From an uncultured Sulfitobacter sp. (GTDB lineage Bacteria; Pseudomonadota; Alphaproteobacteria; Rhodobacterales; Rhodobacteraceae), in NCBI GenBank assembly GCA_938003685.1, contig CALKXT010000113.1, forward strand, positions 1-35,285: a DNA stretch of 35,285 nucleotides. The letters run 5' to 3'. A program made the position numbers and the translations under genes. Of the stretch, positions 15,905 to 24,756 are shown in pieces (within the stretch, counting starts at the first letter, position 1; every line of letters starts with the position of its first letter). Under the pieces are notes generated by a model. That model ran no database searches. It was not told where the DNA came from and saw nothing but the letters and a program-made list of their open reading frames with translations.

Positions 15905-16825
15905 ATGAAACAAGTCCCCAGATTGCGTCAGCTTGAGGCCCTTATGGCTGCGATTCAATACGGTTCTGTGACACTCGCCGCGAAAGAAATGGGAATTAGC
16001 CAACCCGCCGTCAGCCGATTGCTTGCGGACCTCGGGCACACCTTTGGGTTTCCATTGTTTGATCGACGCGACGGGCGGCTTGTCCCCACCCAAGAAGTGC
16101 GATTCTTGCAATTAGACATTCAACGGGTGTTGGAATTGATGGGGCAAATCGGTGAGACCAGCCAAAGCATCACAGCGCGCAAAGCAGGCCATATCAGGAT
16201 CGCTTGTCTGCCAGGCTTTGCCACCAGCCACCTACCCGCTGTCATCGCCCAATTCTTAAAAGACCGCCCCGGCGTGAGCATCACAATTGAACCGGATCGT
16301 CCCGAACGCATTTTGGAATGGATGATCGACGAACACTTTGATTTTGGCATTACGGACGGATTTCGTGGCCACCCCGCCGTTCAAAGCAGCGACATTGATG
16401 TGCGTACCGTATGTATTTTGCCCGCTAAGCACCGCTTGGCTGACTACAGCGTGATTACCCCTGAGGATTTGAAAGACGAAAAACTGATACATACGCTCAA
16501 AGACAGCGACTTCTTCAAACGCTTGCTAAAGGCGTTTCAGGACAGCAACACAAAGCTGCTGACGTTGGTTGAAACACGCCAATTCACCGCCGCCTGTGAG
16601 TTGGTTCATCAAGGGGTTGGCCTTGCCGTGGTGAGTGAGCTCGACGCCATAAAGTTTGCCAGCGACACGGTTGTAATCCGCCCCTTCATGCCCGTGATCC
16701 CGCACCGTTTGTCACTGGTGCGCCCGGTTCAAAAGGCACCCTCCATGCTGACACTGGAATTTATGCATGCTTTCGAAGTCAGCCTAGAACCGTTTCGCAT
16801 AAACATTGAAAGAGCTGTGAACTAA
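15905..16825 (+). CDS. LysR-family regulator divergent from ugp
   Basis: A 306 aa LysR-type regulator. The N-terminal winged helix (RLRQLEALMAAIQYGSVTLA, then MGISQPAVSRLLADLG) is followed by a linker helix and a periplasmic-binding-like effector domain from about residue 95 (HIRIACLPGFATSHLP). It is transcribed away from ugpB, with a palindromic LysR box in between, so control of the ugp operon and of itself is likely. The effector is unknown; a glycerophosphate-type ligand is a guess from context. Some relatives regulate amino acid uptake genes, so this is not certain. Confidence 0.88.
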   Translation: MKQVPRLRQLEALMAAIQYGSVTLAAKEMGISQPAVSRLLADLGHTFGFPLFDRRDGRLVPTQEVRFLQLDIQRVLELMGQIGETSQSITARKAGHIRIACLPGFATSHLPAVIAQFLKDRPGVSITIEPDRPERILEWMIDEHFDFGITDGFRGHPAVQSSDIDVRTVCILPAKHRLADYSVITPEDLKDEKLIHTLKDSDFFKRLLKAFQDSNTKLLTLVETRQFTAACELVHQGVGLAVVSELDAIKFASDTVVIRPFMPVIPHRLSLVRPVQKAPSMLTLEFMHAFEVSLEPFRINIERAVN

Positions 16826-16885
16826 CCTCGGTTCGATCAGGGCCTTGCCAAGATCGGATCTAAAATACTGTCTTTAAAATATAAA

Positions 16886-16971
16886 TGGTGCGGGCGGTGG
16901 GACTCGAACCCACACGGGGCGAACCCCAACAGATTTTAAGTCTGGTATGTCTACCATTCCATCACGCCCGC
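16886..16971 (-). tRNA. tRNA-Leu(UAA)
   Basis: Read on the minus strand, the seven-base acceptor stem is GCGGGCG with CGCCCGC, then A and an encoded CCA (16886-16888). The anticodon loop CTTAAAA holds UAA. The T arm contains GGGTTCGAGTCCC. A long variable arm (TTGGGGTTCGCCCC region) marks a class II leucine tRNA. The TPR protein gene lies upstream on the same strand. Confidence 0.95.
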
Positions 16972-17063
16972 GTTTGGGGATTTCCCCCGCGCGCAGATAA
17001 GCCCAAGAGGTGCCCGGTGTAAATGGCCTGTTGGTACGATCCTACTATCCGTCGCAAGAAGAT

Positions 17064-17615
17064 TTATATATCTTTGCCTTTTAAGCCCAAGGGTGCGCCC
17101 TCGGCCAATAGTGCCGCTTCTGAAAGCCAAGGATTATTTTCCACCGCGATCAGCAATTGCGCGCGCGCTTCTTCCAAACGGCCCAGGTTCATCAATGTCA
17201 GTGCCCTACCTGATTGCGCAGCGACGTGATGGGGCTGCAAAACAAGAGCTGCATCCAAATCGACAAGCGCATTTGCGTGATCACCCCTCAGAAAATGAAT
17301 ATAAGCGCGTTGATTATAGCCTTCGGCATAGGTCGGGCAGTAGTCGATCAAACGATCATATTCCGTGATCGCACCTACAAAATCATAGGCATCTCGTCGC
17401 CCCATCCCGGCTTTTAGCACTTCTTGGGCTGCCTCATCAGGGGCGCGCAGCCACACTTGCCACATCTCATCAGACACTCTCCTGCCCGCATTCATATCTG
17501 GCGCGGCGTTCGCTTTGGCAATCAGGTTCAAAAGTTCTGCACTGGTGTCCTCAGGTTTGGGACACTCAGCAAAAGCCGGGGCTGCGATAACAGCCAATAT
17601 AAACATCAATTTCAT
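17064..17615 (-). CDS. Secreted TPR-repeat protein
   Basis: A 183 aa protein with a short Sec signal (MKLMFILAVIAAPAFA) ending before ECPKPED, followed by about three tetratricopeptide repeats. Repeat-like segments are DAYDFVGAITEYDRLIDYCPTY, EGYNQRAYIHFLRGDHANAL and QSGRALTLMNLGRLEEARAQL. It would be periplasmic and bind protein partners. I know no specific function. It is 31 bases downstream of the Lrp-type gene on the same strand, so a shared transcript is possible. Confidence 0.82.
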   Translation of the reverse strand: MKLMFILAVIAAPAFAECPKPEDTSAELLNLIAKANAAPDMNAGRRVSDEMWQVWLRAPDEAAQEVLKAGMGRRDAYDFVGAITEYDRLIDYCPTYAEGYNQRAYIHFLRGDHANALVDLDAALVLQPHHVAAQSGRALTLMNLGRLEEARAQLLIAVENNPWLSEAALLAEGAPLGLKGKDI

Positions 17616-17646
17616 ACCGTATCAGATGACGCGAACACCCCCTTGG

Positions 17647-18123
17647 TCAAGTCGCATCTGCCAACATGGTCTCTTTCACCGCCTCCATCGCCACATATGT
17701 CGAAGTATTGGATACATGCGGAAGCGACGAAATAGTTTCACCTAGAAAGCGACGATAGGCGGTCATATCTCGGGTGCGCACCTTGAGCAGATAGTCAAAA
17801 TGGCTGGCAATCATGTGCGCTTGTTCAATCTCGGGCACCTTAGCAACGGCCGCGTTAAACGCCCTTAGCGCCTTTTCGCGGGTATCGTTCAAACGAACCT
17901 CAACAAAGGCCACATGATCTAGCCCCAAACGGATGGGATCAAGCAGCGCACGGTAGCCAAGGATCACCCCGGTTTCTTCCAGACGACGCAAACGCGCTTG
18001 GGTGGGTGACTTTGACAAACCGATGCGTTTGGCCAAGTCCGTAATGCTGATACGGCCATCCTCTGCAAGCACGGCGAGAATCGTTGAATCAAATCGATCC
18101 AGATCATACTGCTCTTTTTTCAT
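17647..18123 (-). CDS. putR: Lrp/AsnC-family regulator of putA (PutR-like)
   Basis: A 158 aa Lrp-type protein. The helix-turn-helix is ISITDLAKRIGLSKSPTQARLRRLE (residues about 25-49), followed by the RAM ligand-binding domain with HFDYLLKVRTRDMTAY. It is divergent from putA. In Rhodobacter, Agrobacterium and other alphaproteobacteria, such PutR proteins activate putA in response to proline. PutA here lacks its own DNA-binding domain, which strengthens this role. The AT-rich gap 18124-18232 is the probable site of action, though no clear repeat was resolved. Confidence 0.85.
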   Translation of the reverse strand: MKKEQYDLDRFDSTILAVLAEDGRISITDLAKRIGLSKSPTQARLRRLEETGVILGYRALLDPIRLGLDHVAFVEVRLNDTREKALRAFNAAVAKVPEIEQAHMIASHFDYLLKVRTRDMTAYRRFLGETISSLPHVSNTSTYVAMEAVKETMLADAT

Positions 18124-18232
18124 GAAAAACCTTTCAAAAACACGACAAAAGACTGCACATTAGCCAATCATAAGGTGAAATTCCTTGTAAACCTAACATA
18201 TATTAGACGAAACATCATATTGGAGCATGTTC

Positions 18233-21200
18233 ATGGCCCACGACACATCCCTTTCTCTGCGTCATAAAATTGATGAAGGCACCTATGCTGACCCAAACGC
18301 AGTCTTGAACACTCTGGTAGACACAGCCGCCTTACCCGCGACCGAGCGCGCCGCGATCAGCGACAATGCCGCTGGGCTGGTGCGCGACATCCGCGGTGCA
18401 ACATCGCCGGGCATGATGGAGGTATTTTTGGCCGAATATGGCCTCTCAACTGACGAAGGTGTCGCCTTGATGTGTTTGGCAGAGGCTCTGTTGCGTGTGC
18501 CGGATGCGGACACCATTGATGCCTTGATCGAAGACAAGATCGCGCCCTCTGATTGGGGCCGTCATATGGGACACTCCACATCATCCCTAGTGAATGCCTC
18601 GACATGGGCGCTGATGCTGACGGGCCGTGTTTTGGACGATGATCAGCCCGGCCCAGTGCGCCACTTGCGGGCTGCGATCAAACGCTTGGGTGAACCTGTA
18701 ATCCGCACCGCTGTGTCACGCGCGATGAAGGAGATGGGGCGTCAGTTCGTTCTGGGTGAAGGCATCAATGCCGCCATGACCCGCGCAGCTGGTATGGAGA
18801 AAAAGGGATTTACGTACAGCTATGATATGCTGGGCGAAGCCGCACGTACCGAAGCAGATGCCAAACGCTACCACCTCAGCTATAGCCGCGCAATTTCCGC
18901 CATTGCAATCGCATGTAACGACCCTGACATCCGAAAAAACCCCGGCATTTCCGTAAAGCTGTCAGCGCTACATCCGCGGTATGAAATTGCCCAAGAAGAA
19001 TCCGTGATGCGTGATCTGGTGCCGCGCCTGCGCGCACTAGCTTTGCTAGCGAAATCTGCGGGCATGGGCCTGAATGTGGACGCAGAAGAAGCCGACCGTC
19101 TTGCGTTGTCTTTGGACGTGATCGACCGCGTGATGGGTGAACCCGCTTTGGCAGGTTGGGATGGATTTGGCATCGTGGTGCAAGCATTTGGCCCCCGCGC
19201 ATCTCGCGTGATTGACGCGCTTTATGACATGGCAAAACGCCACGACCGCCGCATCATGGTGCGTCTGGTGAAAGGTGCCTATTGGGATACCGAAATTAAA
19301 CGCGCTCAAGTCGAAGGCGTTGAGGGGTTCCCGGTCTTTACACAAAAAGCCGCAACCGATGTGTCCTATATCGCCAATGCGCGCAAATTACTGGGCATGA
19401 CGGACCGCATTTACCCACAATTTGCGACCCATAACGCACATACAGTCGCTGCTGTCCTGCACATGAGCGACGATCCAGAAGCTTACGAATTCCAGCGACT
19501 GCATGGCATGGGCGAAACCTTGCATAACCTTGTCATGCAGCAAAATGGCACCCGTTGCCGGATTTATGCCCCCGTTGGTGCGCACAAAGACTTGCTGGCT
19601 TATCTGGTGCGTCGCTTGTTGGAAAACGGTGCGAACTCTAGCTTTGTGAACCAAATCGTTGACGAAAATGTCCCACCAGAGGTGGTTGCCGCTGATCCGT
19701 TTGAACAGATTGGCACGTCGAATGTGAAAATTCCTACCGGGCCAGAAGTCTTCTTGCCCGGACGCGCCAATGCGATTGGTTTTGATTTGACCCATACGCC
19801 CACCCTAGCGGCAATTGAGTCTGCTCGCACACCGTTCAAAACCCATAAATGGGAGGCTACCCCCCTGCTCGCAGGTGAAGCGAAACCACAAAAAGCCGTC
19901 AAAGTGATGAACCCGGCCACCCCAAACAAATCCCCCGGCACAGTGCGCAATGCATCGATGGAAGACGTTGCCTCGGCGCTGGAAAACGCTGCCCCTTGGG
20001 ATGCGCCACTGGCCACCCGCCGCTCCGTTCTGCTTAAGGCCGCTGATCTGATTGAAGAAAACTATGGTGAAATCTTTGCTCTGCTCACCCGTGAGGCCGG
20101 CAAAGGCCAACCCGATTGCGTAGCTGAATTGCGCGAAGGCGTTGATTTTCTGCGCTATTATGCGGGGCAAGCCACCAACACCCCGGCGGCTGGCATCTTT
20201 ACCTGTATCTCACCGTGGAACTTCCCCATGGCGATCTTCTGTGGCCAAATCTCGGCGGCTTTGGCTGCGGGCAATGCTGTCTTGGCAAAACCCGCTGAAC
20301 AAACACCATTGGTCGCGCATTTCACCATCGGATTGATGCACAGGGCGGGTGTCCCTCTCAGCGCATTGCAACTCTTGCCCGGAGGCGGCGAGGTCGGCGC
20401 GGCGCTCACCTCTGATCCGCGCATTGGCGGCGTGGCCTTTACCGGGTCTACCGCCACTGCCATGCGCATCCGCGCAACGATGGCTGATCACTGCGCCCCC
20501 GGCACACCGTTGATTGCCGAAACCGGCGGCCTGAACGCGATGATCGTGGACAGCACTGCATTGCCCGAACAGGCCGTTACTGCGATTGTCGAATCTGCGT
20601 TCCAATCTGCGGGCCAACGCTGTTCGGCCCTGCGCTGCCTGTATGTCCAAGAAGACATCGCAGAAGACCTTACCAAAATGTTGATTGGTGCCATGCAGGC
20701 ATTGAGCATGGGCGACCCTTGGAAACTGTCCACTGACGTTGGCCCAGTTATCGACGAACTGGCCCGCAAAGGCATCTCAGACCACGTTGACGCCGCCCGC
20801 ACCGAAGGTCGTGTGATTGCTGAAATGCAAGCACCCGAAGGCGGGACATTCGTTGCCCCTGCCATCCTCAAGGTGAATGGCATTGGTGACATGAAGCGAG
20901 AAATCTTTGGCCCGATCCTGCACCTTGCGACGTTTAAATCACATGAATTGGACAAGGTCATCGATGACATCAACGCCACAGGATACGGGTTAACCTTTGG
21001 TCTGCACACCCGTATTGATGACCGCGTGCAGCATGTGTCCGAACGTATTGAAGCGGGCAACGTCTATATCAACCGCAACCAAATTGGGGCGATTGTGGGT
21101 AGTCAACCCTTTGGGGGTGAAGGGCTTTCTGGAACTGGCCCAAAGGCAGGCGGCCCAAACTATCTGCCGCGTTTCAGCGCGCCTGATCTACAAGAGCCGT

Positions 21201-21652
21201 CAAGTGAATGGGAGACAGCACAACACAACCTGCCAGCATTGCCGCGCCCAGATACCAAGCCAATCGAAACCCTATCGATGCCTGGGCCAACAGGTGAATC
21301 CAACCGCCTGACCACCCTACCGCGCGCGGCATTGCTGTGTATGGGTCCGGGGCAGGAAACTGCCTATGCACAGGCACGGGCGGTGGCAGCACTTGGTGGT
21401 CATGCGATTGCAGCAACAGGCCAGATTGACCCTGCCGCACTGTCGAATGGCCCTGCTTACGGCGGCGTCCTGTGGTGGGGCGACGCAGATACGGCACGCC
21501 AGATCGAACAGGCATTGGCCAAACGTAGCGGCCCGATCTTGCCTTTAATCCGCGGACTTCCAGATACGGCACGTGTACGCGCAGAGCGACATGTCTGCGT
21601 AGATACCACAGCCTCCGGTGGAAACGCGGCTCTGCTAGGCGCGGCTGGATAA
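18233..21652 (+). CDS. putA: Bifunctional proline dehydrogenase / glutamate-semialdehyde dehydrogenase PutA
   Basis: A 1139 aa enzyme that oxidises proline to glutamate. The FAD proline dehydrogenase barrel covers roughly residues 60-480 (ISVKLSALHPRYE, VRLVKGAYWDTEIK, FATHNAHT). The NAD aldehyde dehydrogenase covers about 520-1000, with Glu763 in ETGG and nucleophile Cys797 in GQRCSALR. A C-terminal extension of about 130 residues fits type B PutA, as in Rhodobacter capsulatus. There is no N-terminal ribbon-helix-helix, so it is not a self-repressor like the E. coli protein. GGAG at 18222-18225 favours ATG 18233 over the ATG at 18227. A perfect terminator follows. Confidence 0.96.
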   Translation: MAHDTSLSLRHKIDEGTYADPNAVLNTLVDTAALPATERAAISDNAAGLVRDIRGATSPGMMEVFLAEYGLSTDEGVALMCLAEALLRVPDADTIDALIEDKIAPSDWGRHMGHSTSSLVNASTWALMLTGRVLDDDQPGPVRHLRAAIKRLGEPVIRTAVSRAMKEMGRQFVLGEGINAAMTRAAGMEKKGFTYSYDMLGEAARTEADAKRYHLSYSRAISAIAIACNDPDIRKNPGISVKLSALHPRYEIAQEESVMRDLVPRLRALALLAKSAGMGLNVDAEEADRLALSLDVIDRVMGEPALAGWDGFGIVVQAFGPRASRVIDALYDMAKRHDRRIMVRLVKGAYWDTEIKRAQVEGVEGFPVFTQKAATDVSYIANARKLLGMTDRIYPQFATHNAHTVAAVLHMSDDPEAYEFQRLHGMGETLHNLVMQQNGTRCRIYAPVGAHKDLLAYLVRRLLENGANSSFVNQIVDENVPPEVVAADPFEQIGTSNVKIPTGPEVFLPGRANAIGFDLTHTPTLAAIESARTPFKTHKWEATPLLAGEAKPQKAVKVMNPATPNKSPGTVRNASMEDVASALENAAPWDAPLATRRSVLLKAADLIEENYGEIFALLTREAGKGQPDCVAELREGVDFLRYYAGQATNTPAAGIFTCISPWNFPMAIFCGQISAALAAGNAVLAKPAEQTPLVAHFTIGLMHRAGVPLSALQLLPGGGEVGAALTSDPRIGGVAFTGSTATAMRIRATMADHCAPGTPLIAETGGLNAMIVDSTALPEQAVTAIVESAFQSAGQRCSALRCLYVQEDIAEDLTKMLIGAMQALSMGDPWKLSTDVGPVIDELARKGISDHVDAARTEGRVIAEMQAPEGGTFVAPAILKVNGIGDMKREIFGPILHLATFKSHELDKVIDDINATGYGLTFGLHTRIDDRVQHVSERIEAGNVYINRNQIGAIVGSQPFGGEGLSGTGPKAGGPNYLPRFSAPDLQEPSSEWETAQHNLPALPRPDTKPIETLSMPGPTGESNRLTTLPRAALLCMGPGQETAYAQARAVAALGGHAIAATGQIDPAALSNGPAYGGVLWWGDADTARQIEQALAKRSGPILPLIRGLPDTARVRAERHVCVDTTASGGNAALLGAAG

Positions 21653-21659
21653 TCAGAAT

Positions 21660-21683
21660 GGCCCCGGTTTAACCTCCGGGGCC
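21660..21683 (+). terminator. putA terminator
   Basis: GGCCCCGG and CCGGGGCC form a perfect eight-base GC stem with an eight-base loop, followed by TCTT. It begins eight bases after the putA stop, and the rhomboid start lies beyond it. Confidence 0.75.
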
Positions 21684-21720
21684 TCTTGACCCGATGCGTG
21701 CAATCGCTCAGCGTGCGGAC

Positions 21721-22464
21721 ATGTTTCCAATACGCGATCACAACCCGTCCGGGCGCACGCCCTATGTCACTTATGCGCTGATGTTCGCGAACATCGCAGT
21801 GTTCCTGAGCTATGTGACGATCCTATCGGACAACCGCGCAACCTATGATTTTTACAACACCTGGGCTTTAGTGCCTGCGAAACTATCCTATGGGGATGGA
21901 TACGCAGGGCTGATCACGTCGATGTTTCTGCATGGTGGCTGGCTTCACCTCGCGGGTAACATGCTGTTTTTGTGGATATTTGGTGACAACATCGAAGATG
22001 AGATGGGCCATATCCCCTACTTGTTATTCTATCTTGCCTGTGGTGTTGCTGCGGGCCTTGGCCAAGTCGTGACCGAACCATCTTCTATCGTCCCTATGGT
22101 GGGCGCATCAGGCGCCATTGCCGGGGTGATGGGCGGATATCTGTTGCTCTATCCCAAAGCCAAAGTAGATATCTTGATCATCTTTATCGTATTTTTCCGC
22201 ATCTTCCCAATCCCGGCATGGATCATGCTGGCGATTTGGTTTGCCATGCAGTTTTTTGGTGGCTTGGCGTCGGACACCTCGCAAGGTGGGGTCGCCTATT
22301 GGGCACATGCTGGCGGATTTATCGCAGGTCTAGTTCTTACCATCCCCTTCTGGCTGCGCCGGGGTGGGGTCACGTTTTGGAGTCGCACAGACGGCCACCC
22401 CCCACATCCACCTGCAACATATCCAACAATAAAAAGCAGTATTCCCAGGATCAAACGCAAATGA
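21721..22464 (+). CDS. Rhomboid-family intramembrane serine protease
   Basis: A 247 aa polytopic membrane protease. The catalytic Ser is in GASGAIAGVMGG and the catalytic His in YWAHAGGFIAG. The substrate-side HGGWLHLAGNMLFLWIFG segment with its paired His and Asn is typical. About six membrane segments are seen, with a short cytosolic basic tail. The start at 21721 (MFPIRDHNPSGRTP) matches the family N-terminus; an ATG at 21694 lies only ten bases after the terminator stem and is less likely. Its TGA overlaps the next ATG as ATGA, so it is coupled to the GFA-type gene. The substrate is unknown. Confidence 0.92.
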   Translation: MFPIRDHNPSGRTPYVTYALMFANIAVFLSYVTILSDNRATYDFYNTWALVPAKLSYGDGYAGLITSMFLHGGWLHLAGNMLFLWIFGDNIEDEMGHIPYLLFYLACGVAAGLGQVVTEPSSIVPMVGASGAIAGVMGGYLLLYPKAKVDILIIFIVFFRIFPIPAWIMLAIWFAMQFFGGLASDTSQGGVAYWAHAGGFIAGLVLTIPFWLRRGGVTFWSRTDGHPPHPPATYPTIKSSIPRIKRK

Positions 22465-22838
22465 GTGATCCGTCGATGAACGTGCGCGCCACCTGTCATT
22501 GTGGTGCCGTCAAACTAGAAGCCACCCTGCCCTTTGGGTTTGACGATATCGGCCGCTGTACCTGTTCGTTTTGTGCACGCCGCCAAGCTGCGGCTGTGAC
22601 CGCCATCGCGAGTTCCGTAAACGTGCTAAAGGGTGCAGACAACCTAACGCTATACAGTTGGAACACGCATACTGCGCAGCATTATTTTTGCAAAACTTGT
22701 GGAATTTACACACACCACAAGCGCCGCGCTGATCCCAGCCAATGCGGGGTCAACCTAGGGTGCATTGAGGGCGTAAATCCTTGGGATTATGATCCCATCC
22801 GTTGGTCGGATGGCATCAATCACCCGTCAGATCGCTAA
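22461..22838 (+). CDS. GFA/CENP-V domain protein (zinc, glutathione-linked)
   Basis: A 125 aa protein of the GFA (glutathione-dependent formaldehyde-activating enzyme) / CENP-V fold. Its zinc sites are formed by CHCG (residues 12-15), CTCSFC (about 33-38) and CKTCG near residue 80. These small enzymes of the Mss4-like superfamily bind zinc and sometimes glutathione, but most members are uncharacterised, so real GFA activity should not be assumed. It overlaps the rhomboid stop by four bases. Its stop codon is inside the stem of the following terminator. Confidence 0.88.
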   Translation: MSDPSMNVRATCHCGAVKLEATLPFGFDDIGRCTCSFCARRQAAAVTAIASSVNVLKGADNLTLYSWNTHTAQHYFCKTCGIYTHHKRRADPSQCGVNLGCIEGVNPWDYDPIRWSDGINHPSDR

Positions 22839-22858
22839 GGGTTCGTTACCCCCTTAGC
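22834..22858. terminator. Bidirectional terminator between convergent genes
   Basis: GCTAAGGG (22834-22841) and CCCTTAGC (22851-22858) form a perfect eight-base stem with a nine-base loop. It includes the GFA stop codon and lies ten bases from the end of the convergent inositol monophosphatase gene. Confidence 0.6.
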
Positions 22859-22868
22859 ATAGCAGATG

Positions 22869-23654
22869 TTAGCCCCGAACAATTTTCGCAAAGCCAGAGA
22901 AAATTGCGTCGTTTGAACAAACGATCTCACCATCACTAACGACATCACCGCCCGATTTCATCGGCTCAACCAAACCACCGGCCTCTTTGGCAATGATCAC
23001 GCCAGCGGCCAAATCCCATGGCTTTAGACGGCGTTCCCAGAATCCATCATAGCGACCCGCAGCCACATAGGCCAAATCAAGCGATGCCGCGCCCCAGCGC
23101 CGCACACCCGCACAAACCGGCAGTAAACGCGCAAGGTCTTGCAATGTATCAGGCAGGTCCGCGCGCCCAGCAAATGGCAATCCGGTTGCAAAAATCGACT
23201 CGATCATCCGGTGCCGACCCGAAACACGGATGCGCGTTTCATTCATCCATGAGCCTGCGCCCTTTTCAGCAAAGAACATCTCGTCCTTAGCTGGGTCATA
23301 TACAACCCCCGCTATGATCTGACCTTTATGCTCTAGCGCGATTGAAACAGCCCAGTGCGGCAGCCCGTGCAGGAAATTCGTGGTGCCATCAAGTGGATCA
23401 ACAATCCAACGCCGTGTTGGGTCTTGGCCCTCTTCTTCGCCACCTTCCTCGGCCAGCCAGCCGTAGGTGGGGCGCGCGCCCATCAGGTCATCCTTGAGGA
23501 TCTTTTCAGCGCCAATATCGGCCTTGGTGACAAAATCCCCAGCGCCTTTGACCGACACCTGCAAATTTTCAACTTCACGGAAATCTTTGATCAACGCCCG
23601 GCCCGCACGGCGTGCCGCTTTGATCATGATGTTGAGATTTGCACTGCCAACCAT
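22869..23654 (-). CDS. Inositol monophosphatase family protein
   Basis: A 261 aa Mg-dependent phosphatase (SuhB/IMPase type). The metal-binding motifs are WLAEEGGEEE, WIVDPLDGTTNFLHG (Asp-x-Leu-Asp-Gly-Thr) and, near the C-terminus, KPWDLAAGVIIAKEAGG. It hydrolyses inositol-1-phosphate or related sugar phosphates in the cytosol. The start is placed at 23654 (MVGSANLNIMIKAARRAG), with AAAGGA upstream; a longer reading to 23723 adds 23 residues absent from the family. No operon partner is obvious: the upstream gene on this strand is a LysR regulator 99 bases away. Confidence 0.93.
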   Translation of the reverse strand: MVGSANLNIMIKAARRAGRALIKDFREVENLQVSVKGAGDFVTKADIGAEKILKDDLMGARPTYGWLAEEGGEEEGQDPTRRWIVDPLDGTTNFLHGLPHWAVSIALEHKGQIIAGVVYDPAKDEMFFAEKGAGSWMNETRIRVSGRHRMIESIFATGLPFAGRADLPDTLQDLARLLPVCAGVRRWGAASLDLAYVAAGRYDGFWERRLKPWDLAAGVIIAKEAGGLVEPMKSGGDVVSDGEIVCSNDAIFSGFAKIVRG

Positions 23655-23753
23655 TGTCCGCATCCTTTGACTAATCAGGGGCTGCGTATAGGCGCGACGC
23701 AGGCAATTGCCAAGGGGGTGCAACGCAAACGGCAGGCAGAGATATCGCCCACC

Positions 23754-24659
23754 CTAAAACGACTGTAGTTTACGCGCCTCTTGTCCGGCTAACTTCAGCA
23801 ACTGATCCATGAATGGCTTACCCAAATCGTCACTGCGCACCGCTGCAAACAACCTGCGTGTGACGCCATTCTTGGTGAGGGGGCGCGTGACATAATCAGA
23901 GCTGTATTTAACCTCGCGCACCACCCAGTCGGGCAAGACTGACACGCCCCTATTTGAAGCAACAAGCAATAAAATAACGGCTGTCAGTTCCACTTGGCGG
24001 ATTGATGCGGGTTCAACTTTGGCCGGAATAAGCAACTGGCTGAACACATCAAGGCGGGTGCGTTCAACCGGATATGTGATCAGCGTTTCACCGCGAAAAT
24101 CGACCGCATCTACGTAAGGTTTGGCAGCCAAGGGATGGGTGCTGGCCGCCACAAACACCGCATTATAATCAAAAAGCTCAACAAATTCGACGCCGGGCAA
24201 TTCCTCAGGATCGGAACTGACCACCAGATCGACTTCTTCGCGCAACAGTGCGGGCAATGCGTCAAAGGCAAGGCCCGGGCGGATATCGACATCGACGTCC
24301 GGCCAGGAACGGCGGAACTGTTCCAGCACCGGGAACAGCCATTCAAAACAGGCGTGACATTCAATCGCGATGTGCATGCGACCGGTACTACCATCGCGCA
24401 ACCCGCTAAATTCGTCCTGCAATGCCTGTACTTGCGGCAAAACCTGCATCGCCAGCTTGAGCAACCGTTGACCTGCCGGCGACAGCTTGAGCGGTTTGGA
24501 ACGGCGCACAAACAATTCCACCCCCGCTTGATCCTCTAACCCCTTCACTTGATGGCTCAACGCAGATTGCGTGATATTCATTTGCTCTGCGGCACGCGCC
24601 AACCCGCCAGCTTCGTGAATGGCCTGAATGGTACGCAGATGGCGAAACTCGATATGCAT
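23754..24659 (-). CDS. metR: MetR-like LysR regulator divergent from metF
   Basis: A 301 aa LysR-type protein. The winged helix starts MHIEFRHLRTIQAIHEAGGLARAA, then QMNITQSALSHQVKGLED. The effector domain starts near residue 90 (GRMHIAIECHACFEWLFPVLEQF), which matches MetR, the homocysteine-sensing activator of methionine genes in proteobacteria. It is divergent from metF, which supports the name. The start at 24659 leaves a 97-base regulatory gap, while a longer reading to 24818 would cover the metF start. Two inverted repeats in the gap are candidate operators. Confidence 0.85.
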   Translation of the reverse strand: MHIEFRHLRTIQAIHEAGGLARAAEQMNITQSALSHQVKGLEDQAGVELFVRRSKPLKLSPAGQRLLKLAMQVLPQVQALQDEFSGLRDGSTGRMHIAIECHACFEWLFPVLEQFRRSWPDVDVDIRPGLAFDALPALLREEVDLVVSSDPEELPGVEFVELFDYNAVFVAASTHPLAAKPYVDAVDFRGETLITYPVERTRLDVFSQLLIPAKVEPASIRQVELTAVILLLVASNRGVSVLPDWVVREVKYSSDYVTRPLTKNGVTRRLFAAVRSDDLGKPFMDQLLKLAGQEARKLQSF

Positions 24660-24661
24660 AT

Positions 24662-24675
24662 TGAGGCAAACCTCA
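24662..24675. promoter_or_regulatory. Short palindrome at the metR leader
   Basis: TGAGG-CAAA-CCTCA is a perfect five-base inverted repeat, two bases upstream of the regulator's ATG. It covers the GAGG that would be its ribosome site, so it may autoregulate by binding or by RNA folding. Confidence 0.4.
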
Positions 24676-24698
24676 TGTTCAAGATGAAAGTTATGAAT

Positions 24699-24726
24699 TT
24701 GTCTCACATTCACTTTCGTGAGACAA
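24699..24726. promoter_or_regulatory. Nine-base inverted repeat in the metR-metF region
   Basis: TTGTCTCAC (24699-24707) and GTGAGACAA (24718-24726) are perfect inverted copies, ten bases apart and 30 bases before the metF ATG. It may be an operator for the MetR-like regulator or another methionine regulator, or an RNA stem in the metF leader. It does not match the TGAA-N5-TTCA consensus of enterobacterial MetR. Confidence 0.5.
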
Positions 24727-24756
24727 GGGGACAACTTAAAAACAAGGATCAGTCCA

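Noticed and set aside
18876-21060. Several minus-strand frames of 90-190 aa inside putA
   Set aside because: They lie antisense to conserved PutA domains and have low-complexity Arg/Ser/Pro-rich translations.
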